In this document: positions 1 through 5,806 of the stretch, piece after piece
Position numbering within the stretch: the first letter of the stretch is position 1
Layout: each line of letters begins with the position of its first letter
Origin: Clostridiales bacterium
GTDB taxonomy: Bacteria; Bacillota; Clostridia; Oscillospirales; Ruminococcaceae
Assembly (NCBI GenBank): GCA_029007575.1
Contig: JAQXIB010000251.1
Location: 1 to 5,806, forward strand
Direction: 5' to 3'
DNA length: 5,806 nt
The notes under the pieces: generated by a model
Seen by the model: only the letters and a program-made list of their open reading frames with translations
Told to the model about the DNA's origin: nothing
Databases searched by the model: none
Program-made: the position numbers and the translations under genes

Positions 1-744
1 ATCCGTATTTCCACCCGACCGGATTGTATTTCCGGGGAAATATTGGCGCTGCTGAAGGAATATCATGTGACTGCCATTGAGCTTGGCGTGCAGAGTCTGA
101 ATGATCAGGTGTTGACGCTGAATGAGCGTGGACATACTGCCGCCGATGTGCAGGAAGCGGTAGCATTGATCAAGGAGTATGGTTTTTCTTTAGGTCTCCA
201 GATGATGACCGGCTTGTATGGAGACAGTAAAGAAAGTACATACCGGACTGCGAAGCAAATCATCGCCTATCGTCCGGATACGGTTCGAATCTATCCCACT
301 GTTGTGATTAAAGGAACAAAGCTGTGTGAATGGTATGAAGCCGGTATTTATGTTCCGCCGACGTTGACAGAATCCGTGGAGCTGGTCGCGGATTTGATGA
401 TGCAGTTTATCGATGCCGGGATCGCCGTGATCCGAGTTGGGCTGCATGCCTCGGAAGAATTAGAACGGGATTTGGTCGCAGGAGCATATCATCCGGCGTT
501 TCGGGAGCTGTGCGAGGGTGAAATCTATTACCGCCTGCTGACGCGGATGCTGGAGCAGGTGACCTATCATGATGTGGTCGTGTCAGTCCATCCCAGAGAG
601 GTATCCAAATTGGTGGGACAATCCAAAAGGAATAAAATCAGGCTGAATCAGGCAGGATATCGCCTTACCATCGAGCAGGACGATAGCCTGAAGCCGTTTA
701 CATTGCATATTAAGGAAAAAAGGGAAGTGGATTATGTTACTTAA
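1..744 (+). CDS. Elp3-like radical SAM protein, 3' part (5' end outside the window)
   Basis: The reading frame is open from base 1 and gives 247 residues ending at TAA 742-744, so this is the C-terminal portion; roughly the first 100 residues, where the CxxxCxxC [4Fe-4S]/SAM motif should lie, are upstream. Visible segments match the Elp3 radical SAM family (COG1243 type): IRISTRPD at residues 1-8, ELGVQS at 27-32, ERGHT at 42-46, GLQMMTGLYGD at 65-75, RIYPT...IKGT at 96-106, and AGAYHPAF around 160-167. In archaea and eukaryotes, Elp3 uses radical SAM plus acetyl-CoA chemistry to modify U34 of tRNA. Here the protein ends about 80 residues after the HPAF motif, so there is no room for the usual C-terminal GNAT acetyltransferase domain. 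Bacterial stand-alone versions are poorly characterised, so a tRNA-modifying role is inferred and the substrate is unknown. The TTG at 43 and later internal starts are not credible, because family-conserved sequence precedes them. The gene overlaps smc by 11 bases in a different frame. A related but distinct radical SAM family (YhcC/YtqA-like) is a less likely alternative. Confidence 0.87.
   Translation: MRISTRPDCISGEILALLKEYHVTAIELGVQSLNDQVLTLNERGHTAADVQEAVALIKEYGFSLGLQMMTGLYGDSKESTYRTAKQIIAYRPDTVRIYPTVVIKGTKLCEWYEAGIYVPPTLTESVELVADLMMQFIDAGIAVIRVGLHASEELERDLVAGAYHPAFRELCEGEIYYRLLTRMLEQVTYHDVVVSVHPREVSKLVGQSKRNKIRLNQAGYRLTIEQDDSLKPFTLHIKEKREVDYVT
721..727 (+). promoter_or_regulatory. Ribosome binding site of smc, inside the upstream gene
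   Basis: The purine run AGGGAAG lies about six bases before the ATG at 734 and is still within the coding part of the radical SAM gene. It supports ATG 734 as the smc start. The upstream stop codon (742-744) falls just inside smc, so ribosomes finishing the first gene end within a few bases of the smc start. Translational coupling is a reasonable inference. Confidence 0.6.
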
Positions 745-3700
745 GTCGTTAGAATTACAGGGATTTAAATCCTTTCCGGATAAGACAAAGCTGACTTTTA
801 ATAAAGGATTAACGGCGGTGGTCGGACCGAACGGCAGCGGAAAGAGTAATATCAGTGACGCGGTTCGGTGGGTACTGGGCGAGCAATCCAATAAAACACT
901 GCGCGGCGATAAAATGGAAGACGTGATTTTTATCGGCACCCAAACCAGAAAGTCACAGGGATTTGCCGAAGTCACGCTGACCTTGGACAATACTTCCCGC
1001 ACGCTGGCAGTGGACAGTGATGAGGTCAGCCTGACCCGAAAATACTATCGTTCGGGCGAAAGCGAATATATGATAAACGGCGCATCGGTGCGGTTGAAGG
1101 ATATCAACGAGTTGCTGATGGATACCGGCTTGGGCAAAGACGGATATTCTATTATCGGTCAGGGAAAAATTGCAGAAATTGTCGGCGCCAAGAGCAGTGA
1201 ACGGCGTGAAATATTTGAAGAAGCTGCCGGTATCACCAAGTTTCGATATCGGAAAAATGAGTCGGAGAAACGGCTGCAGCAGGCAGAAGAGAATTTGATC
1301 CGGCTGCGGGACATTCTGGCAGAACTGGAAGCCCGGGTGGAGCCGTTGAGAATCCAATCCGAAAAGGCAAAAAAATTCCTGGAATATTCTGAGCAGAAAA
1401 AGATTCTGGAGATCACGCTTTGGATCAAAAATCTTGATAAATCAAAAAAGAATTTATCTGAAAAGGAAGATAAAATTACCGCATGTAAGGTGGAGTATGA
1501 CCGTTATAACGACGAAATCGAACAAACGGAAAAGCAGATCAGTGATACTTATTCCGCCATGCAGAAATGCGCCGCAGATATTGACGATTTTCGTCGGGAA
1601 CAGTCGGAAATCGAATCGCAGATCGCGGAGCAAAACAGCCAGATTGCGGTCCTCAACAATGATATCGGGCATTTGCAGAGCAACATTGCGCAAGCGGAAG
1701 AAAGCATTGCTTCGATCAAGATGTCGGAGGAAGACGCCGAGAAGGAGATTCAGGATAAGCAGAATAAAATAGAGGAATGCCGCGCTTCGATCCTTCAAAT
1801 CGAAGCAAATTTGGAAAAGACCGAGCAGGAATTGCTGCGTTTGTCTGCGATCCATGATGATTTTGAAACCGGTATTGCCGCGTTGAATGAAAAATTAAAT
1901 CGTGCTGCGCTGGAACAAACCGAAGTCCAGATGAACAAGAATAACGCGGAAAGAATCATTGCGGAAAACGAACAGAGCATCGATATGGTTCAAAATAATA
2001 TCGAGCTCAAAAAAGCGGAGCTTGCAAGAGCGCAGGAGGACTATCGGGAAAATCAGATTTCCTTTACCCGTATCGAAGAACGGGAACAGCAACTTCGCAA
2101 TTCCATCAAAGGATATGAGCTCAAACGGGATTCCAGAGCCAAGAAGCAGGCTGAAACGGAGCAACAGTTTCATCAGTTGGATTTGCAGGTCAAGGAAAAA
2201 CTGCAAAAAGCCAAATTGCTGAAGGATTTGGAGCAAAACTTAGAAGGATATGCATACAGTGTCAAAACGGTGCTCAAGCAGGCGAAAGCCGGCGTTTTTC
2301 GCGGCGTTTTCGGTACCGTTTCGCAGATTATCGAGGTGGATTCCGCTTATTCGGTCGCCATTGAAACCGCATTGGGCGGTGCAATGCAAAATCTGGTCTG
2401 CGACAATGAGAATACGGCGAAATCAGCCATTCGTATGCTGAAAGAGCAAAACGGCGGTCGAGCGACCTTTTTGCCGTTAACATCGGTTAAGGGCAATGAA
2501 CTGACCGAGAACGGATTATCGTCTTGCGAGGGCTTTGTTGCGCTCGGCAGCGAACTGATCAAAGCGGATCCGAAATATGACGGCGTTATCAAATCCCTGC
2601 TTGGCAGAATTGCGGTTGTGGAGGATTTGGATGTTGCGGTCAATATTGCTAAACAATATCACTATCGTTTCAAGATCGTCACGTTGGATGGGCAGGTTAT
2701 CAATGCGGGCGGCTCGCTGACCGGCGGCTCTCAAAATAAGACCTCCGGCTTGCTGAGCCGTAAAAATGATATTGCTCAGTTGGAGGAAGAAGCATCCGAA
2801 CTGGCGCAACAGAAGGTGCAGACCGGTGAAAAACTGAATGAACTGACTGCAGAGGTGAATAAACTCAACGCGGAAATCAACGCGATCTTGAGCGAATTGC
2901 AGACGCTTGCGGAGGATAAGATTCGGTTCGAGGGCGATCAGAAGCGTTTGGAGCACATTATCTCGGAGGATGAAAAGCAGCTTGCTGACGTTGATGCCGA
3001 AATCAAACGGATGACCGATAAAAACACCGAGTTGTCGGAGAAAATATCGGAATATGCGCGTCGGCTGCAGGATTTGTCCGATGAAATGAAGACAGCAAAC
3101 GAGCAATTGCAGGAAAACAGCGGATTGCGGGACGATTTGTCAAAGCAACGCAGTGAATTGACCGATGTTATTTCAGATTGCCGCATTGAGAAAACTGAAT
3201 ACGAAAAGGATATTGAGAGCTTGGAAACCGCCATTTCAGATATCGTCAATCGTCGGAAAAATGCGAAAGAACAGCTTACGAAGTATGAAAATACGATTGA
3301 TGATCTGCATCGGCAGATTGCTGACAACCGTGAAAAGATGACAGCTTGTGAAAATGCGGCGAAATCTCATAAATCCGAAATCGAAGCAATCGACAGTAAG
3401 ATTTCCGAATACAATGCAAAACGGAATACGCTGGATCAGGAAACCACAACATTGCGGAATGCCGAAAAGGCGTTGTCCGCTAAGCAGGCGGGCGTTTCAC
3501 AGGAGCTTGCCCGTCTGGAGGAACGCAAGATATCCATTCAAAAGGAATATGACGATATTATCGCAAAAATGTGGGAAGAATATCAACTGACCAGAAGCGA
3601 AGCAATGAGCATGGCCATCGAGATCGATAACCTCATTACCGCTCAGCGGGACTTAAATGATATCAAATCCAAGATTAAGAATTTGGGAAGCGTGAATGTG

Positions 3701-4312
3701 GGCGCTATTGAGGAGTATAAGGAAGTCTCGGAACGCTATCACTTCATGAAAAATCAGATTGATGACGTAGAAGAATCGAAGAGCGAATTGACTGCTTTGA
3801 TTTCCGATTTGACCGAAAAGATGGAAAATATTTTTTCGGAAAGCTTCCAGAAGATCAATGAGCATTTCGGGAAAATCTTTGTTGAGCTGTTCGGGGGCGG
3901 AAAGGGAGAATTACTTTTGACCGATCCGGAGAACGTGTTGGAATCCGGAATTGAGATCAAGGTACAGCCGCCCGGTAAGATCATCAAAAATCTGGCTGCG
4001 CTGTCGGGCGGAGAGCAGTCCTTTATTGCAATTGCCATTTACTTTGCGATTTTGAAGGTGCGCCCGTCCCCATTCTGTATTCTGGATGAGATCGAGGCGG
4101 CTCTTGATGATGTCAATGTCGTCAAATACGCGAATTATCTGCGGTTGATGAGCGATAATACACAGTTTATCCTGATCACACACCGCCGCGGTTCTATGGA
4201 GGAAGCAGATGTATTGTACGGCGTTACCATGCAGGAACAGGGTGTTTCCAAACTGTTGACCCTGCGGGTGTCCGAAGTAGAAGAACAGCTAGGTATGAAA
4301 AATATTTCATAA
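734..4312 (+). CDS. smc: Chromosome partition/condensation protein SMC
   Basis: This is the ATPase core of the bacterial SMC-ScpA-ScpB condensin, which is loaded by ParB near the origin and extrudes or juxtaposes DNA to compact and segregate chromosomes. The 1192-residue length matches full-length bacterial SMC (about 1190). The N-terminal head has Walker A GPNGSGKSN at residues 31-39, the LRGDKMEDVIF segment with the conserved arginine R57, and the Q-loop Q143 in IIGQGK. A coiled-coil arm of about 330 residues (roughly 170-500) follows, then the hinge (roughly 505-665, ending in the glycine motif GGSLTGG at 659-665). The returning arm (roughly 675-1010) carries the conserved NLGSVN segment at 983-988. 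The C-terminal head has the signature LSGGEQ at 1090-1095, Walker B FCILDE at 1114-1119 with D1118 and catalytic E1119, D-loop ALDD, and H1150 in ITHRRG. All key ATPase residues are present. The start gives MLLKSLELQGFKSF, the usual SMC N-terminus. The signature has Q rather than the more common R after LSGGE. ScpA and ScpB are not in this window. Confidence 0.99.
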   Translation: MLLKSLELQGFKSFPDKTKLTFNKGLTAVVGPNGSGKSNISDAVRWVLGEQSNKTLRGDKMEDVIFIGTQTRKSQGFAEVTLTLDNTSRTLAVDSDEVSLTRKYYRSGESEYMINGASVRLKDINELLMDTGLGKDGYSIIGQGKIAEIVGAKSSERREIFEEAAGITKFRYRKNESEKRLQQAEENLIRLRDILAELEARVEPLRIQSEKAKKFLEYSEQKKILEITLWIKNLDKSKKNLSEKEDKITACKVEYDRYNDEIEQTEKQISDTYSAMQKCAADIDDFRREQSEIESQIAEQNSQIAVLNNDIGHLQSNIAQAEESIASIKMSEEDAEKEIQDKQNKIEECRASILQIEANLEKTEQELLRLSAIHDDFETGIAALNEKLNRAALEQTEVQMNKNNAERIIAENEQSIDMVQNNIELKKAELARAQEDYRENQISFTRIEEREQQLRNSIKGYELKRDSRAKKQAETEQQFHQLDLQVKEKLQKAKLLKDLEQNLEGYAYSVKTVLKQAKAGVFRGVFGTVSQIIEVDSAYSVAIETALGGAMQNLVCDNENTAKSAIRMLKEQNGGRATFLPLTSVKGNELTENGLSSCEGFVALGSELIKADPKYDGVIKSLLGRIAVVEDLDVAVNIAKQYHYRFKIVTLDGQVINAGGSLTGGSQNKTSGLLSRKNDIAQLEEEASELAQQKVQTGEKLNELTAEVNKLNAEINAILSELQTLAEDKIRFEGDQKRLEHIISEDEKQLADVDAEIKRMTDKNTELSEKISEYARRLQDLSDEMKTANEQLQENSGLRDDLSKQRSELTDVISDCRIEKTEYEKDIESLETAISDIVNRRKNAKEQLTKYENTIDDLHRQIADNREKMTACENAAKSHKSEIEAIDSKISEYNAKRNTLDQETTTLRNAEKALSAKQAGVSQELARLEERKISIQKEYDDIIAKMWEEYQLTRSEAMSMAIEIDNLITAQRDLNDIKSKIKNLGSVNVGAIEEYKEVSERYHFMKNQIDDVEESKSELTALISDLTEKMENIFSESFQKINEHFGKIFVELFGGGKGELLLTDPENVLESGIEIKVQPPGKIIKNLAALSGGEQSFIAIAIYFAILKVRPSPFCILDEIEAALDDVNVVKYANYLRLMSDNTQFILITHRRGSMEEADVLYGVTMQEQGVSKLLTLRVSEVEEQLGMKNIS

Positions 4313-4352
4313 CAATGAACAGATTCGGTAACAAACAGGCTCGGAAAGAAAT

Positions 4353-4356
4353 GGAG
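4353..4356 (+). promoter_or_regulatory. Ribosome binding site of ftsY
   Basis: GGAG lies five bases before the ATG at 4362, in the 49-base gap after smc. It fixes the ftsY start: the nearby ATG at 4351 is in another frame and overlaps this site. The rest of the gap (4313-4352) shows no convincing terminator or promoter, so ftsY is probably transcribed together with smc. Confidence 0.7.
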
Positions 4357-4361
4357 TTTTT

Positions 4362-5267
4362 ATGGGTATTTTCAGCAAAATAAAAAGCGGTCTGCAAAAA
4401 ACCAGAGATTCAATGGTGAAACAGGTCGAAGGTATGCTCGGCTCTTTTAAAAAGATCGACGAAGAGCTTTTTGAGGAGCTGGAGGAAATTCTGATCATGT
4501 CGGATGTTGGCGTTGCGACCTCTACCAAGATTTGCGATATCCTGCGGGAGCGGGTAAAGCAGAATAAGATCACCGATCCGCAGCAAATTCGCGATGAGAT
4601 CAAAACGATCATCGAGGAGATGGTATCCGGTGGGGAAGAGCTGCATTTAACCACTCAGCCGTCGGTTATTTTGGTCATCGGTGTAAACGGAGTCGGTAAG
4701 ACGACCACGATTGGCAAACTTGCCGCCAATTTGAAAGCGGATGGCAAAAAGGTTATTTTAGGTGCCGCTGATACCTTTCGGGCGGCGGCGATTGATCAGC
4801 TGCAAATTTGGGCGGATCGCGCCGGAGTCAGTTTGGTCAAGCATCACGAAGGAGCAGATCCGGCGGCTGTCGTATATGATGCGATCGTGGCGGCAAAAGC
4901 CAGAAAATGTGATGTGGTCATTTGCGATACCGCAGGCAGACTGCATAACAAGAAAAATTTAATGGATGAGTTGTCAAAAATTTCGCGTGTGATCGAACGG
5001 GAAGCGGCAGGCTGTGATGTTGAGGTGCTGTTGGTGCTGGATGCGACCACAGGACAAAACGCGGTCAATCAGGCAAAACAGTTTCAGGAAGCCGCCGGCA
5101 TTACCGGCATTGTGCTGACGAAATTGGACGGTACAGCGAGAGGCGGCATCATCATTGCCATTAAGGATGAGTTGGGATTGCCGGTGAAATATATCGGCGT
5201 CGGAGAACAGATCGACGATTTGCAGCCCTTTGTGCCCGCTGAGTTTGTGGACGCTTTGTTCTCTTAA
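4362..5267 (+). CDS. ftsY: Signal recognition particle receptor FtsY (SRP GTPase)
   Basis: FtsY is the membrane-associated receptor that pairs with the SRP GTPase Ffh and hands ribosome-nascent-chain complexes to the Sec translocon. The 301-residue protein has the NG-domain layout. An alpha-helical N domain occupies about residues 25-95. The GTPase domain has G1 GVNGVGKTT at 107-115, the DTFRAAA segment at 137-143, G3 DTAGRLHNKKNL at 189-200, G4 TKLD at 253-256 followed by GTARGG, and the closing GVGEQIDDLQPF at 279-290. The DTAGRL and TKLDGTA forms fit both SRP GTPases. The absence of a C-terminal M domain, the start MGIFSKIKSGL and the GEQIDDLQPF end identify FtsY rather than Ffh. The long acidic A domain of Escherichia coli FtsY (497 aa) is missing. 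Instead, residues 1-24 look like a short amphipathic, lysine-containing helix that probably contacts the membrane, as in Gram-positive FtsY (329 aa in Bacillus subtilis). The gene sits between smc and rdgB; ffh is not immediately downstream, unlike in Bacillus. Confidence 0.98.
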   Translation: MGIFSKIKSGLQKTRDSMVKQVEGMLGSFKKIDEELFEELEEILIMSDVGVATSTKICDILRERVKQNKITDPQQIRDEIKTIIEEMVSGGEELHLTTQPSVILVIGVNGVGKTTTIGKLAANLKADGKKVILGAADTFRAAAIDQLQIWADRAGVSLVKHHEGADPAAVVYDAIVAAKARKCDVVICDTAGRLHNKKNLMDELSKISRVIEREAAGCDVEVLLVLDATTGQNAVNQAKQFQEAAGITGIVLTKLDGTARGGIIIAIKDELGLPVKYIGVGEQIDDLQPFVPAEFVDALFS

Positions 5268-5270
5268 AGA

Positions 5271-5275
5271 AAGGA
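5271..5275 (+). promoter_or_regulatory. Ribosome binding site of rdgB
   Basis: AAGGA lies in the 16-base gap between the ftsY stop and the ATG at 5284, with eight bases between site and start. It supports that start codon. The gap is too short to hold a terminator and a new promoter, so co-transcription with ftsY is likely. Confidence 0.7.
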
Positions 5276-5283
5276 AATTGGTT

Positions 5284-5806
5284 ATGAAGTTGATTCTTGC
5301 CACCAACAATCAGCATAAATTAACAGAATTTCGCCGTGTTTTGGAACCGCTCGGCGTGGAGGTAGTGTCACAGCAAGAAGCCGGTATTTCCGTTGACGTG
5401 GAGGAAACGGGAAAAACGTTTGAGGAAAACGCCAAACTGAAAGCCGATGCCATTTATCGTTTGACCGGATTGCCGACAGTGGCAGATGATTCGGGACTGG
5501 AAGTGGATATTTTGGATAATGCTCCCGGTGTGTACACTGCCCGCTATGCTGGGGAAAACGCAACCGATGCCGATCGATATAATAAGCTGCTGCGGGAGAT
5601 GAAAGCGGTCAAGGATACCGATCGAACCGCACGTTTTGTCTGTGCTTTGCATTATATTGATTCGGACGGCGTCGGGCATTCCATGCGAGGCGAATGCTTG
5701 GGAAAGATCGGCTATGAGCCGAAAGGTGAAAACGGCTTCGGCTATGATCCTGTGTTTATGGTAGGTAACAAAAGCTTTTCGGAGCTGCTGCCGGAAGAAA
5801 AAGATG
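5284..5806 (+). CDS. rdgB: XTP/dITP diphosphatase (RdgB/HAM1 family), 5' part, cut by the window end
   Basis: This enzyme hydrolyses non-canonical purine nucleoside triphosphates (dITP, XTP, ITP) to monophosphate and pyrophosphate, which keeps deaminated bases out of DNA and RNA. It is cytosolic and needs Mg2+. The start MKLILATNNQHK contains the family nucleotide-binding motif (T7, N8, N9, K12). Next come EETGKTFEENAKLKA at 40-54, ADDSGLEVD at 67-75 with the conserved acidic pair D68-D69, APGVYTARYAG at 80-90, ARFVCAL at 116-122, and the signature GENGFGYDPVF at 148-158. The frame is still open at the last base after 174 full codons, inside the EEK segment that normally precedes the ISHR motif. 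Since family members are about 195-205 residues, roughly 25 residues lie beyond the window. All motifs seen are intact, so the truncation comes from the window and is not a pseudogene. It follows ftsY by 16 bases. The family assignment is secure; exact substrate preference cannot be read from sequence. Confidence 0.97.
   Translation, partial: MKLILATNNQHKLTEFRRVLEPLGVEVVSQQEAGISVDVEETGKTFEENAKLKADAIYRLTGLPTVADDSGLEVDILDNAPGVYTARYAGENATDADRYNKLLREMKAVKDTDRTARFVCALHYIDSDGVGHSMRGECLGKIGYEPKGENGFGYDPVFMVGNKSFSELLPEEKD

Noticed and set aside
583..1002. Minus-strand open frame across the radical SAM/smc junction
   Set aside because: It covers two well-supported genes on the other strand, including the SMC Walker A region, and encodes no recognisable motif.
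1434..1772. Plus-strand open frame in another frame inside smc, very rich in arginine and lysine
   Set aside because: The composition is what a frame shift of coiled-coil coding sequence gives; the smc frame is continuous through it and there is no convincing ribosome binding site.
2516..3106. Long open frame on the minus strand (196 codons) opposite smc
   Set aside because: It overlaps the hinge and coiled-coil coding region of an unmistakable smc, its translation resembles no recognisable family, and low stop frequency opposite a coding strand explains it.
1400..3750. Repetitive-looking Glu/Lys/Gln-rich coding sequence
   Set aside because: This is the normal heptad composition of the SMC coiled-coil arms; I see no true tandem DNA repeats.
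4256..4283. Promoter-like pair (TTGACC, then TAGAAG after 16 bases) at the end of smc
   Set aside because: The -10 match is only four of six, the pair lies fully within conserved SMC coding sequence, and such matches are expected by chance.
4294..4311. Possible rho-independent terminator between smc and ftsY
   Set aside because: The stem contains only one G-C pair and no poly-T tract follows; ftsY begins 50 bases later with its own ribosome binding site. It is kept only as a low-interest observation.
5094..5108. GC-rich inverted repeat GCCGG...CCGGC
   Set aside because: It lies in the middle of ftsY, is explained by codons of the conserved AAGITGI segment, and has no T run after it.
5368..5679. 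Minus-strand open frame opposite rdgB
   Set aside because: It lies entirely opposite the conserved RdgB motifs on the plus strand and shows no family features of its own.

Overview
The window is a compact, single-strand stretch of housekeeping chromosome carrying four genes, all on the + strand: the 3' part of an Elp3-like radical SAM protein gene, a complete smc, a complete ftsY, and the 5' part of rdgB (XTP/dITP diphosphatase). The sequence suggests a Gram-positive bacterium of the Clostridia type. The support is the gene order (Elp3-like radical SAM, smc, ftsY, rdgB), Bacillus/Clostridium-type SMC and FtsY sequences, strong purine-rich ribosome binding sites, and a base composition that looks close to balanced by eye. 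In Bacillus subtilis, smc-ftsY is instead followed by ylxM-ffh. An ftsY-rdgB junction is one I associate with clostridial (Oscillospiraceae-like) genomes, but that placement is an inference and no species can be named.

Layout: 1-744 is the C-terminal 247 residues of the radical SAM protein, with its [4Fe-4S] cysteine region lying upstream of the window. Its last 11 bases overlap the start of smc (734-4312, 1192 aa), a full-length SMC ATPase with both head halves, two long coiled-coil arms and a hinge. A 49-base gap with a good ribosome binding site leads to ftsY (4362-5267, 301 aa), a short-form signal recognition particle receptor. A further 16 bases lead to rdgB (5284 to the window end), which is cut off after 174 codons, probably about 25 residues short of its natural end.

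The tight spacing, the overlap, the shared direction and the lack of any convincing terminator or promoter point to a single transcription unit that continues beyond both ends. The products serve different core functions: probable tRNA wobble modification, chromosome compaction and segregation, co-translational membrane targeting, and nucleotide-pool sanitation. They do not form one pathway; smc-ftsY linkage is widespread in Firmicutes and the rest looks like lineage-specific conserved order.

I looked for an undescribed system and did not find one. There are no mobile elements, CRISPR arrays, RNA genes or foreign-looking segments, and there is no gene-free stretch longer than 49 bases. The points most worth a second look are the Elp3-like protein that lacks an acetyltransferase domain and overlaps smc, and the variant ABC signature in SMC.
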